Assembly (NCBI RefSeq): GCF_015351595.1
Contig: NZ_JADKPT010000008.1
Location: 124,001-188,000 of the forward strand
DNA length: 64,000 nucleotides
Source of the DNA: Flavobacterium sp. LC2016-12
GTDB taxonomy: Bacteria; Bacteroidota; Bacteroidia; Flavobacteriales; Flavobacteriaceae
Direction: 5' to 3'
In this document: piece after piece, positions 51,597-59,540 of the stretch
Layout of the letters: every line of letters begins with the position of its first letter
How positions within the stretch are numbered: the first letter of the stretch is position 1
The notes under the pieces: model-generated
Database searches by the model: none
The model's input: only the letters and a program-made list of their open reading frames with translations
Told to the model about the DNA's origin: nothing
Position numbers and translations under genes: made by a program

Positions 51597-52946
51597 ATGA
51601 ATGTTAAATGTCTCTTTTTTTTATTACTTTCTTGCTTTTCTTTTGCTCAGAATAGCGAATTTCCAACAGCAAAAGTCGATTCAATTGTGAACAGAATTCA
51701 ATTGCCAACTATTCCTTCTTACCAAATAAATATCCAAAAATTAGGGGCTAAGGGAGATTCTGTAACCAATAATAAAACAGCTTTTGACAAGGCAATGGCG
51801 TTGTGTAAAAAGAATAAAGGAGGGACGATTATTGTTCCTAAAGGAATCTATAAAGTAAACGGCCCCATACATTTTGTAAGCAATGTAAATCTTAAGATTG
51901 AAAAAGGCGCGAAAATCAAATTCAGCGATAGCCCCCAGGATTATTTGCCAATGGTTTTAACAAGTTGGGAAGGCACAATGTTATACAATTACAGTCCGCT
52001 AATTTATGCATACGAATGCTCTAATATTGCCATAACGGGTGAAGGTACTATCGATGGAGAAGGAGGTAAGACATGGAAGAGCTTTAAAGCAAAAGAGGAA
52101 GCCGGTAAAAATAGAAGTCGTGAGATGAATCATACTAATGTTCCTTTGAAAGAAAGAACTTTTGGGGAAGGGTATTTTTTACGTCCACAAATGATTCAGT
52201 TTTTTAATTGTAAAAACATTTTGGTTGAAAACATTCGTATAGAAAATTCGCCTTTTTGGTGTCTACATTTATTGAAATCACAAAGCATCACTGTGCGTGG
52301 TGTTAGCTATAAATCGTTAAATTATAACAATGATGGTATTGATCCAGAATATGCGAAAGATGTTTTAATTGAAAAAGTAACCTTTGATAATGGGGACGAC
52401 AATGTAGCTATTAAAGCGGGAAGAGATCATGAAGGAAGAGCCAATACAGCAACGCCCAGTGAAAATATTGTAATTAGAAATTGTAATTTTAAAGGCTTGC
52501 ATGGAGTAGTTATTGGTAGTGAAATGTCTGCGGGAGTCCAAAATGTATATGTAGAGAATTGTAAAACGGTTGGTTACTTAAAAAGAGGAATTTATTTAAA
52601 AACCAATGCAGATCGTGGAGGTTTTATAAAAAATATTTTTGTCCGAAACATCCAGTTAGATGAAGTCGAAGATTGTTTATATATGACCGCGAATTATCAT
52701 GGAGAAGGTAGAGGATTTCAATCAGAAATTTCAAATATCCATTTTTCAAATATTACCTGCAATAAAGCATCAGAATCAGGAATTGTGATCCAGGGGTTTC
52801 CAGACAAAAAAATCAAGAATATTTCTTTAATTAATATTGAAATAAAGTCAGCTAAAAACGCCATTTCAAACGAAAATGCAGAAAATGTATTAATGACCGA
52901 TGTTTTTATTGGAAAAAGAGTAACCGTTCCTACAGCGGCCAAATAG
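51597..52946 (+). CDS. GH28 polygalacturonase, exported, second copy
   Basis: 449 residues from the ATG at 51597, chosen because the signal peptide MNVKCLFFLLLSCFSFAQ begins there. GH28 motifs are NNDGIDPEY, DNGDDNVAIKAG, GLHGVVIGSE and RGIYLKTN. Compared with the first GH28 gene (38047-39486), GDDCIAIKSG is GDDNVAIKAG and the His-Gly motif is one residue shorter (GLHGVVIG against GHGGVVIG), so the two enzymes are not simple duplicates and may act on different chain ends or decorations. Last GH gene before the CE12 esterase. Confidence 0.9.
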   Translation: MNVKCLFFLLLSCFSFAQNSEFPTAKVDSIVNRIQLPTIPSYQINIQKLGAKGDSVTNNKTAFDKAMALCKKNKGGTIIVPKGIYKVNGPIHFVSNVNLKIEKGAKIKFSDSPQDYLPMVLTSWEGTMLYNYSPLIYAYECSNIAITGEGTIDGEGGKTWKSFKAKEEAGKNRSREMNHTNVPLKERTFGEGYFLRPQMIQFFNCKNILVENIRIENSPFWCLHLLKSQSITVRGVSYKSLNYNNDGIDPEYAKDVLIEKVTFDNGDDNVAIKAGRDHEGRANTATPSENIVIRNCNFKGLHGVVIGSEMSAGVQNVYVENCKTVGYLKRGIYLKTNADRGGFIKNIFVRNIQLDEVEDCLYMTANYHGEGRGFQSEISNIHFSNITCNKASESGIVIQGFPDKKIKNISLINIEIKSAKNAISNENAENVLMTDVFIGKRVTVPTAAK

Positions 52947-53157
52947 TTTTTTTTAAGGTTCAAAGGAGCAAAGGTTTTTCCCAATCTATTTGTTCCAAGA
53001 AGCGAGGAATCCCCGCAAGAAACTCTACTCAGTTTTGTTATCCTTTTGAAGGAAGGATCACTCAAGAAACTCGGCAAAGTTTTCAGAAACTAATTCGACA
53101 AAGAATAGAAAAAAACATAAACAATAAAGTTTTCAATAAATCTAAGAAGTCTAAAAA
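52947..53157. other. Short gap with dispersed words
   Basis: Contains AAGGTTCAAAGGAGCAAAGG and the AAGCGAGGAATCCCCGCAAGA word related to the other dispersed intergenic repeats. No terminator is obvious, so read-through to the CE12 gene is possible. Confidence 0.4.
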
Positions 53158-53901
53158 ATGAAAGAATATATACTAATCCTCTTCCTTATAACAACAACCA
53201 GTTTCGCTCAAAAAACAATAGTCTATTGTATTGGTGATTCAACAATGGCAAACAAAAAAGATCCGGAAAGCAATCCTGAGCATGGATGGGCACAAGTACT
53301 TCAGCCTTTTTTCAATGACAATATTGTCGTAGAAAATATGGCAGTAAATGGCAGGAGCACCAAAAGCTTTATCAATGAAAAAAGATGGGATTCGGTATAT
53401 AGAAAACTAAAAAAGGGAGATTATGTATTAATAGAGTTTGGTCATAACGATGAAAAAATAGAAGATTCTGCGAGATATACAAATCCACATACAAGTTACA
53501 GATACAATTTAATTCGGTTTGTAAAAGAAACCAGAGCTACAGGAGCAACTCCAATATTACTTACATCAATTGCGAGACGAAATTTTAACGAAAAAGGAGT
53601 ATTAGTGCCAACACATGGAGATTATCCGTTAGAAACGAGATTAGTAGCACAGGAATATAAAGTACCATTTATTGATTTAGAGTATTACACAGAATTACTG
53701 GAACAATCTTATGGACCGGAAAAATCGAAACAACTACATTTGCATTTTAAAGCAGGAGAGAATGCTTATTATGATAAAGATAAAGCCGATGATACGCATT
53801 TGTCTGTGATAGGTGCTACAAAAATTGCTACAATTGTTATTAAGCAGCTTAGGATTTTAGACGATCCTGCTCTGGAAAAACTTAAAAAAGCTATTAAATA
53901 G
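53158..53901 (+). CDS. CE12 rhamnogalacturonan/pectin acetylesterase
   Basis: 247 residues with signal peptide ending SFAQ. SGNH/GDSL hydrolase of the CE12 type: block I YCIGDSTMANKK (Ser), block II MAVNGRSTKSF (Gly), block III IEFGHNDEK (Asn), and the Asp/His pair in ADDTHLSVIGATKIA. It removes acetyl groups from galacturonate residues of rhamnogalacturonan or homogalacturonan. Last gene of the locus, followed by a terminator at 54157-54187. Confidence 0.92.
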   Translation: MKEYILILFLITTTSFAQKTIVYCIGDSTMANKKDPESNPEHGWAQVLQPFFNDNIVVENMAVNGRSTKSFINEKRWDSVYRKLKKGDYVLIEFGHNDEKIEDSARYTNPHTSYRYNLIRFVKETRATGATPILLTSIARRNFNEKGVLVPTHGDYPLETRLVAQEYKVPFIDLEYYTELLEQSYGPEKSKQLHLHFKAGENAYYDKDKADDTHLSVIGATKIATIVIKQLRILDDPALEKLKKAIK

Positions 53902-54451
53902 TTTTGTGTCCATTTTACTACTTTTAAAACTACAACATGTAAAAAAAATATTTACGTTATAGTTTTTTACAACTGTTAACAATCAAAATAGATACCTTAA
54001 TCTAGTAGAATGATGACTTACAGAGGTAAATTTAATTTCTAGTTAATCTCAAATTTGTATCACCTTGTTAAGAGATTATCTCTTGATAGAATGTTTATTG
54101 TTTTTTTATTCTTAATATTTTTAACCGCTTAAATATTTTGATGTTTTTTTAGTAGGAATGGGGGAGCTAATACTCTCCCATTTTTTTGTTTTAATTCTTT
54201 TTATGAATGTTGATCATTTATGAAAATTCAAACTATATAGAACTTTTTTAAAATTGACTGATTTTTAGATTCTAAAAAAAATCATTTGTTATGGATTTAC
54301 GAGGTATACTTCAAAAACCTTAATCTATAATTTTAAAAACTTATGGAGGTAAAAGAAAAAGGTATTTAGGGAGAACTTTGCGCTTTCAAACTTGGATGTT
54401 TGAATTATAAGTACTTAAGAAAAAAAATAAACACATAATAATTAAGATGTT
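53902..54451. other. Gene-free stretch after the pectin locus
   Basis: A/T-rich with a terminator at 54157-54187. No coding frame and no LacI operator is seen. Confidence 0.5.
54157..54187 (+). terminator. Intrinsic terminator of the pectin locus
   Basis: AATGGGGGAG (54157-54166) pairs with CTCTCCCATT (54173-54182) with one wobble, loop CTAATA, followed by a T-run to 54187. Confidence 0.8.
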
Positions 54452-54547
54452 ATGAAGAATAGATTACTCCCTTTATTTGTTGTTTTAGGAACAATTTCTG
54501 CCTATTCGCAGGTTGGTATCGGAACATTAAATCCGAAACCTTCTTGA
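54452..54547 (+). pseudogene. Broken 5' end of a secreted VGIGT-type protein
   Basis: ATG at 54452 gives a signal peptide and short mature start (MKNRLLPLFVVLGTISAYSQ, then VGIGTLNPKPS) before TGA at 54545. SQVGIGTxNP is the typical start of large flavobacterial secreted tail/collagen-like proteins, which continue with LD...NKGVLIPR. In the +1 frame, open from 54531, the DNA reads NLLDNKGVFLKM, so a frameshift in that very region seems to have broken the gene, and the rest is missing. Confidence 0.6.
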
Positions 54548-54569
54548 TAATAAAGGTGTTTTCTTAAAA

Positions 54570-54968
54570 ATGTTTAAAAGAAAATTTAAAAATGAGTTTG
54601 ATTTTTCTGAAAATTCATTTCTGATTGAAAACGAAAACGATTTTAAAAATTTTGATCGTTCTATATTTGTGGTTTATGATAAATCTGAAATGATTGACTA
54701 TCTTAAATTAGAAAAGAAAGGGGCAAATGTTTTAGTTTGTTTATTCAATAGACAGCTATATGGTAGTTTGGCTTTCCTGCAAGAAATTAATAATCTGATT
54801 TTATTAGATGAATCCAAAACAAAACCTGAGATAGTAAAAGATTTAAAAGCGCATTTTAATAATACTCCAAAATCTGATGAGCAAATAAGTAAATCTTTAT
54901 TTGGAAGCTCAGCAATTTTTCAAACGCAATTCCATAATTTATATAGCGCGTTATTTTTTTTGCTGTAG
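54570..54968 (+). CDS. Small protein of unknown function
   Basis: 132 residues from the ATG at 54570, although the frame is open upstream to 54531 and joins the broken secreted-protein start by frameshift. The middle (SIFVVYDKSEMIDYLKLEKKGANVLVCLFNRQLYGSLAFLQEINNLILLDESKTKPEIVKDLKAHF) has an alternating strand/helix pattern like a small Rossmann-like or receiver-like domain, without a recognisable phosphoacceptor. No signal peptide. Either a small cytoplasmic protein or a remnant brought in by rearrangement. A strong terminator follows. Confidence 0.5.
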   Translation: MFKRKFKNEFDFSENSFLIENENDFKNFDRSIFVVYDKSEMIDYLKLEKKGANVLVCLFNRQLYGSLAFLQEINNLILLDESKTKPEIVKDLKAHFNNTPKSDEQISKSLFGSSAIFQTQFHNLYSALFFLL

Positions 54969-55021
54969 CTTGTATTTAAGGACTTTTGTAAATTAAAAGT
55001 TATTTTATATTAATTCACTTC

Positions 55022-55061
55022 AAAATGTAGGATATTAGGTTGCTCAATATCCTACATTTTT
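55022..55061 (+). terminator. Terminator after the small unknown gene
   Basis: Perfect 15-bp stem: AAAATGTAGGATATT (55022-55036) with AATATCCTACATTTT (55046-55060), 9-base loop, T-rich end. Confidence 0.75.
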
Positions 55062-55361
55062 ACTTAACATTGGAAGTAATATTACTTCACATATTCTTTT
55101 TTAAGTTATTTAATTTCATCTGCAATGACTTAAATTCCACCATTACAAGTTATTTGCACAAAGTTAATTTGTTCTAATTTAGTTTTATAATCCTAATAGA
55201 TTTGTTTTACTTCATTACATTTTTTCCTATGTAGTTGTCAAGATAAATAGCTAACAACTATAAGCTTTGTTTTGTTTTTTCTAAAACTTTATTGAGATTG
55301 ATATTTGATGATTGATACTTTTTAATTAAAAGGCAAGTTTTAAGGATATTTGAAATGTCAT

Positions 55362-55400
55362 AAACCTACTAATCAAAAATAATTTTTATTAGTAGGTTTT
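55362..55400 (+). terminator. Orphan terminator-like hairpin
   Basis: AAACCTACTAAT pairs with ATTAGTAGGTTT, and the right arm ends in TTTT. There is no gene between it and the previous terminator. Confidence 0.5.
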
Positions 55401-55513
55401 ATAAGTAATTGATAATAAAGCATAAAGCAATGAGGTTAAATTATTATTAACTCAAAGGGTGAAAAGAGTTACAATTTTAACATTAAAGATGCGTTATCTA
55501 TCATGCAAACTTT

Positions 55514-55521
55514 TATTTTTG
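55514..55521 (+). promoter_or_regulatory. -7 promoter box of the histone-like gene
   Basis: TATTTTTG fits TAnnTTTG exactly and ends 24 bases before the ATG at 55546. A clear -33 box is not seen. Confidence 0.5.
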
Positions 55522-55545
55522 CGCCTTAATTTAACACGTATAAGC

Positions 55546-55722
55546 ATGAAAGATCTATTAGTAAAAATCAACGCCGAAATTGACACATTCAAAGCAGAAG
55601 CTGAATCTTTAACTGAAAAAGGTATTAAAGCTGCTGGACCAAGAGCACGTAAATCAACTTTAGAAATTGAAAAACTTTTAAAAGAATTCAGAAAAGTTTC
55701 TATCGAAGAATCAAAAAAATAA
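55546..55722 (+). CDS. Histone H1-like protein
   Basis: 58 residues from the ATG at 55546. An earlier in-frame ATG would add residues upstream of the promoter box and is rejected. The sequence MKDLLVKINAEIDTFKAEAESLTEKGIKAAGPRARKSTLEIEKLLKEFRKVSIEESKK is Lys/Glu-rich with AGPRARKSTLEIEKLLKEFRK, the pattern of the short histone H1-like (Hc1-type) proteins of Bacteroidota, which are thought to bind DNA. It is a single-gene unit with its own promoter and a very strong terminator. Confidence 0.85.
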   Translation: MKDLLVKINAEIDTFKAEAESLTEKGIKAAGPRARKSTLEIEKLLKEFRKVSIEESKK

Positions 55723-55742
55723 TCTTTTTGAATTAAAAAGAT

Positions 55743-55777
55743 AAACCCTCGTTTAAGGAATTAAACGAGGGTTTTTT
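55743..55777. terminator. Bidirectional terminator after the histone-like gene
   Basis: Perfect 14-bp stem AAACCCTCGTTTAA (55743-55756) / TTAAACGAGGGTTT (55761-55774) with a GGAA loop and a T-run. It lies between convergent genes and can serve both. Confidence 0.88.
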
Positions 55778-55784
55778 ATAGTAA

Positions 55785-56246
55785 TCATAAATTATTTTTT
55801 TCAGAATGATTGATTCTTTTTTGTTCTATGGTACCTGGTCCCACTGTAGTTTCATTATCTTTTTGTTTCACTAAAAATATATAACCAACAAACGGTTTTG
55901 TTTTTATAAGATAGTTTAGAACAATACAATCGTCTGTAAAACTCACTACATCATATTTAAAATTCCCCCAGGAAAAAATACTGTCTTTAGTTACAGACCA
56001 TTTTAGAGGAACTTCCACAACATCTTTTTCTCCTAAATATTCTTGAAATTTTCCTTTACTATTTCTCTCATATCTGTGACTCAATTTATCTTTGCTAAAT
56101 TTAAAATGAGTAAAATGTGAAGAGTTTGAATTATAATATACCCAATGTTCATCAGGTTTTGTTATAAGGCTTTCTTCAATAGGATTTAGATCACTACAGC
56201 TTATAAAAACAAATGTAAGGGCTAATGCATAAAATTTTGTTTTCAT
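55785..56246 (-). CDS. Small lipoprotein of unknown function
   Basis: 153 residues from the ATG at 56246; the upstream TTG is not needed. Lipobox FISC (MKTKFYALALTFVFISCSD). The mature part (WVYYNSNSSHFTHFKFSKDKLSHRYERNSKGKF ... VPLKWSVTKDSIFSWGNFKYDVVSFTDDCIVLNYL) looks like a small lipocalin-like beta barrel, as found in many exported Bacteroidota lipoproteins. Function unknown. It converges on the histone-like gene and ends 8 bases from the shared terminator. Confidence 0.7.
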   Translation of the reverse strand: MKTKFYALALTFVFISCSDLNPIEESLITKPDEHWVYYNSNSSHFTHFKFSKDKLSHRYERNSKGKFQEYLGEKDVVEVPLKWSVTKDSIFSWGNFKYDVVSFTDDCIVLNYLIKTKPFVGYIFLVKQKDNETTVGPGTIEQKRINHSEKNNL

Positions 56247-56721
56247 AGGCAATGATTTGAAAATAAGAATAAATATAAAGTATTATTCGATATTTCACTT
56301 TGTATTTTGATATAATCGATTTTTAGCTACTCATATTGAATTCCCATCAATAAAATTTGAAGGTACTTTTGCAGATCCTTTTTTATTCAAAATCTTTTTT
56401 TCTCCAATCTCTCCAAGAAATTAAAAGCGATAGCCATTACAGTAATATCAAGAATTTCTTTTATTACTATGTAATTATAAGAGTTATTATAGTATTATTT
56501 CTTAATTAATCTTCTTTGTTTTCTCTTTGTTTCATAAGATTTGTCGATCGATTTGAAATTTTACAAACATTAATATAATAGCTGGTTTGTATATATTATA
56601 TTAGCGACAGATTAAAGGATTAGAAAGATTAAATTAAAATCTAGTCAATCTACACGATCTGTGTGAACAAGAAATAACACATAAAACTATTTATTTCATG
56701 TGTTAAGAAAATTACAAGAAT
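56247..56721. other. Gene-free stretch before the lut operon
   Basis: A/T-rich. The second copy of the CAGATTAAAGGATTA ... GTCAATCTACACGATCTG element lies at 56604-56666 (first at 12948-13006). No coding frame. Confidence 0.5.
56604..56666. repeat. Dispersed repeat element, second copy
   Basis: GCGACAGATTAAAGGATTAGA then AAATCTAGTCAATCTACACGATCTGTG closely parallels 12948-13006 over about 60 bases. Confidence 0.6.
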
Positions 56722-57462
56722 ATGAAAGTTGGACTTTTTATACCCTGCTATGTCGACCAATTTTATCCAAAAGTAGGTATTGCAACGTATGAGCTTTTAC
56801 AAAAATTAGGTTGTGATGTTCATTTTCCAATGGGACAAACCTGTTGTGGACAACCGATGGCAAATAGCGGATATCAATATTTAACCAAAGGATGCGATGC
56901 CAATTTTATCGCCAATTTTTCTGGTTTTGATTATATCGTTTGCCCGTCAGGAAGTTGTGTTTTGCATGTAAAAGATCATTTGCATGATGAAAAACAAGAA
57001 GATTTAGCGACTGAAATGCGCAAGAAGGTTTTTGAATTGACAGAGTTTATTACTGATATTCTGAAAGTTGATCATATAGACGGGAGCTTTCCCTTTAGGG
57101 TCGGAATGCATACAAGCTGTCACGGACAGCGCGGTTTAAAGCTTTCGCAGATGACCGAATTAAACGCTCCGTTTTTCTCTAAACCGGAACAATTATTACA
57201 CAATATAAAAGGACTCGATTTGGTTTCTTTGACCAGAAAAGATGAATGTTGTGGTTTTGGAGGTACTTTTTGTGTGACCGAGGAAGCAGTTTCAGTTAAG
57301 ATGGGACAAGATCGAATTAAAGATCATGAAAGCCACAATGTTGATTATATAACAGGAGGTGATATGTCGTGCCTGATGCATTTGGAAGGAATTCTGAAAA
57401 GACAAAAAAGCAACATCAAAACGATTCATATAGCCGAGATATTAAATTCATTGGAAAATTAA
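56722..57462 (+). CDS. lutA: L-lactate utilisation Fe-S protein LutA/LldE
   Basis: 246 residues with two CCG-type cysteine-rich domains: GQTCCGQPMANSGY with the Cys in VCPSGSCVLHVK, and HTSCHGQRGL with KDECCGFGGTFCVTEE. First gene of a lutABC operon (25 bases before lutB). LutABC oxidises L-lactate to pyruvate with an electron-transfer chain of iron-sulfur proteins in the cytoplasm. The gene order and motifs match Bacillus LutA and E. coli YkgE. Confidence 0.93.
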   Translation: MKVGLFIPCYVDQFYPKVGIATYELLQKLGCDVHFPMGQTCCGQPMANSGYQYLTKGCDANFIANFSGFDYIVCPSGSCVLHVKDHLHDEKQEDLATEMRKKVFELTEFITDILKVDHIDGSFPFRVGMHTSCHGQRGLKLSQMTELNAPFFSKPEQLLHNIKGLDLVSLTRKDECCGFGGTFCVTEEAVSVKMGQDRIKDHESHNVDYITGGDMSCLMHLEGILKRQKSNIKTIHIAEILNSLEN

Positions 57463-57486
57463 AAGATTCCTTTTAACTCACAAAAG

Positions 57487-58887
57487 ATGTCTTCAGAAAA
57501 AATAATAGAACACAGCGAAGCCGCAACACGTTTTAATAAAGATGTAGAGCGCGTAAACTGGCATGATGAAACGCTTTGGTTTGTCCGTGAAAAACGAGAT
57601 AAATCGGCACATCAAATTCCGGACTGGGAATTGCTTTGTGAAACGGCTTCTCAAATCAAAAATAATGTGCTGGCCAATATGCACGATTATTTAATTGATT
57701 TTGAAGCCAATGCCCAGAAAAACGGAATCATTGTGCATTGGGCTGCAGATGCAAAAGAACATAATGAAATTGTACATTCGATTTTACAAAAGCACGATGT
57801 AAAGCAAATGGTGAAATCAAAATCAATGCTTACAGAGGAATGTCATCTGAATGATTATTTAGCGGATAAAGGGATCGAGGTAATCGATTCAGATTTAGGA
57901 GAATATATTGTGCAGCTTCGTAAAGAACCGCCAAGTCATATTGTGTTGCCAGCCATTCACCTTAAAAAAGAAGATGTCAGTGAAACTTTCCACGAACATC
58001 TGGGAACTGAAAAAGGAAATTTTGATCCTCAATATTTAACAGAATCAGCAAGACGAGAACTTCGTGATACGTTTTTAACGCGCAAAGCCGCTTTAACAGG
58101 AGTAAATTTTGCCATTGCCGAAACAGGTGAGTTTGTAGTTTGTACCAACGAAGGAAATGCAGATATGGGAGCGCATTTAGCCGATGTTCACATTGCCTGT
58201 ATGGGATTTGAAAAACTGATTCCTGAGCGTAAACATTTAGGCGTTTTCCTAAGATTATTGGCCAGAAGCGCAACGGGACAACCGATCACTACTTTTTCAA
58301 GTCATTTTAAGAAACCAAGAGACGGAAAAGAAATTCATATTGTAATTGTCGATAATGGAAGAAGCACACAATTAGGCAGAGCAGATTTCAGAAACTCTTT
58401 AAAATGTATTCGTTGTGGTGCTTGTATGAACACTTGTCCGGTGTACAGAAGAAGTGGCGGACATAGTTATCATAATGCCGTTGCGGGACCAATTGGGTCG
58501 ATTTTAGCGCCTAATTTAGACATGAGCAAAAATGCCGATTTACCTTTTGCAAGTACTCTTTGTGGTTCTTGTACTAATGTTTGTCCGGTTAAAATTGATA
58601 TTCACGACCAGTTATACAAATGGCGTCAGGTTTTGGTAAAGGAAGGGCATACGCCCACTTCAAAAACGATGGCAATGAAAACGATGGCAACCGTTTTAGC
58701 GAATCCAACGGTATTTAATTTGGCTGGAAAATCGGGAAGATTTGTAATGAAAAATATTCCGGGATTAGTGAATAATAAAATGAACAAATGGTACGACCAG
58801 CGCGAAATGCCAGAAGTTCCAGAGGAATCTTTTAGAGAATGGTACAAGAAAAATTCAAGAGAATCTAAAGCAAATAAAAATGAGTAG
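57487..58887 (+). CDS. lutB: L-lactate utilisation Fe-S protein LutB/LldF
   Basis: 466 residues. An N-terminal LUD domain (about 60-290, with ILTRKAALTGVNFAIAETGEFVVCTNEGN and VLLRLLARSATGQP-like stretches) is followed by two [4Fe-4S] ferredoxin motifs, CIRCGACMNTCPVYR and CGSCTNVCPVKID. Ends overlapping lutC by 8 bases (58880-58887), so the two are translationally coupled. It carries electrons in the lactate-oxidising complex. Confidence 0.94.
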   Translation: MSSEKIIEHSEAATRFNKDVERVNWHDETLWFVREKRDKSAHQIPDWELLCETASQIKNNVLANMHDYLIDFEANAQKNGIIVHWAADAKEHNEIVHSILQKHDVKQMVKSKSMLTEECHLNDYLADKGIEVIDSDLGEYIVQLRKEPPSHIVLPAIHLKKEDVSETFHEHLGTEKGNFDPQYLTESARRELRDTFLTRKAALTGVNFAIAETGEFVVCTNEGNADMGAHLADVHIACMGFEKLIPERKHLGVFLRLLARSATGQPITTFSSHFKKPRDGKEIHIVIVDNGRSTQLGRADFRNSLKCIRCGACMNTCPVYRRSGGHSYHNAVAGPIGSILAPNLDMSKNADLPFASTLCGSCTNVCPVKIDIHDQLYKWRQVLVKEGHTPTSKTMAMKTMATVLANPTVFNLAGKSGRFVMKNIPGLVNNKMNKWYDQREMPEVPEESFREWYKKNSRESKANKNE

Positions 58888-59467
58888 TAAAGCTGAAATT
58901 TTACAAAAAATAAAAAACAGTCAACCGAGTGGAATTGCTGATTTACCTAATTTAAATGTTTTAGGTTCTGATCAGTTTGATGTTTTTGAAATGTATAAAA
59001 CAGTATTGAAAAACATTGGAGGAAATCCGATAGAAGTTGTTGATTATAATGAAGTACTAACGTATATCAAGAATAATTATCCACTTGAAAAACGAATTAT
59101 AACTACACTTCCGGAACTTTCTGAAATTGCACTTTTGGGCTGGACAAATGATGATCCGCATTCGCTTAAAGATGTGGAATTAACGATTATAAAAGCGGAT
59201 TTTGGAGTAGCTGAAAACAGTGCACTTTGGGTAACAGATGCTATTTTAGGACAACGTGTCGCTCCTTTTATAACACAATATTTAGCGATTATCGTAAATA
59301 AAAAAGACCTTATTCCAACAATGCATCAGGCTTACGACAGAATTGGAAATCAGGAATATGGTTTCGGAACTTTTATCGCCGGGCCTTCTAAAACTGCTGA
59401 TATTGAACAGTCATTGGTTTTGGGTGCTCATGGAGCTAGGGGATTAGTTGTTTTTTTGATGGAGTAA
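58880..59467 (+). CDS. lutC: L-lactate utilisation protein LutC/LldG
   Basis: 195 residues of the LUD family. The signature is DFGVAENSALWVTDAILGQRVAPFITQYLAIIV followed by FIAGPSKTADIEQSLVLGAHGARGLVVFLME, where SKTADIEQ and GxHGxR are typical. It starts inside the end of lutB and closes the operon. LutC is required for L-lactate use but its exact role is not fixed in the literature I know. Confidence 0.93.
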   Translation: MSSKAEILQKIKNSQPSGIADLPNLNVLGSDQFDVFEMYKTVLKNIGGNPIEVVDYNEVLTYIKNNYPLEKRIITTLPELSEIALLGWTNDDPHSLKDVELTIIKADFGVAENSALWVTDAILGQRVAPFITQYLAIIVNKKDLIPTMHQAYDRIGNQEYGFGTFIAGPSKTADIEQSLVLGAHGARGLVVFLME

Positions 59468-59540
59468 GTTACACAGGCTCGCACTAGCATTTGGCTTTAA
59501 ACACAAAATACAAAAATGTTTGTAATTGGATTTCGAAATG

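Larger units (their letters stand above)
23810..53901. other. Pectin/galacturonan utilisation locus
   Basis: A continuous block containing uronate transporters, seven uronate-catabolic enzymes, a LacI regulator, SusC/SusD and ten exported enzymes or associated proteins. The enzyme set (2 GH28, 2 GH105, GH43, CE8, CE12, further esterases) points to galacturonan with methyl and acetyl esters, and possibly rhamnogalacturonan or xylogalacturonan. No polysaccharide lyase is encoded in the block. Confidence 0.88.
54969..55545. other. Gene-free stretch with two terminator-like hairpins
   Basis: Hairpins at 55022-55061 and 55362-55400 bracket about 300 bases with no coding frame. A -7 box TATTTTTG (55514-55521) precedes the histone-like gene. 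Confidence 0.5.

Noticed and set aside
55459..55545. 87-residue version of the histone-like protein from an upstream ATG
   Set aside because: The extension spans the -7 promoter box and is unlike the family; the ATG at 55546 gives the usual length.
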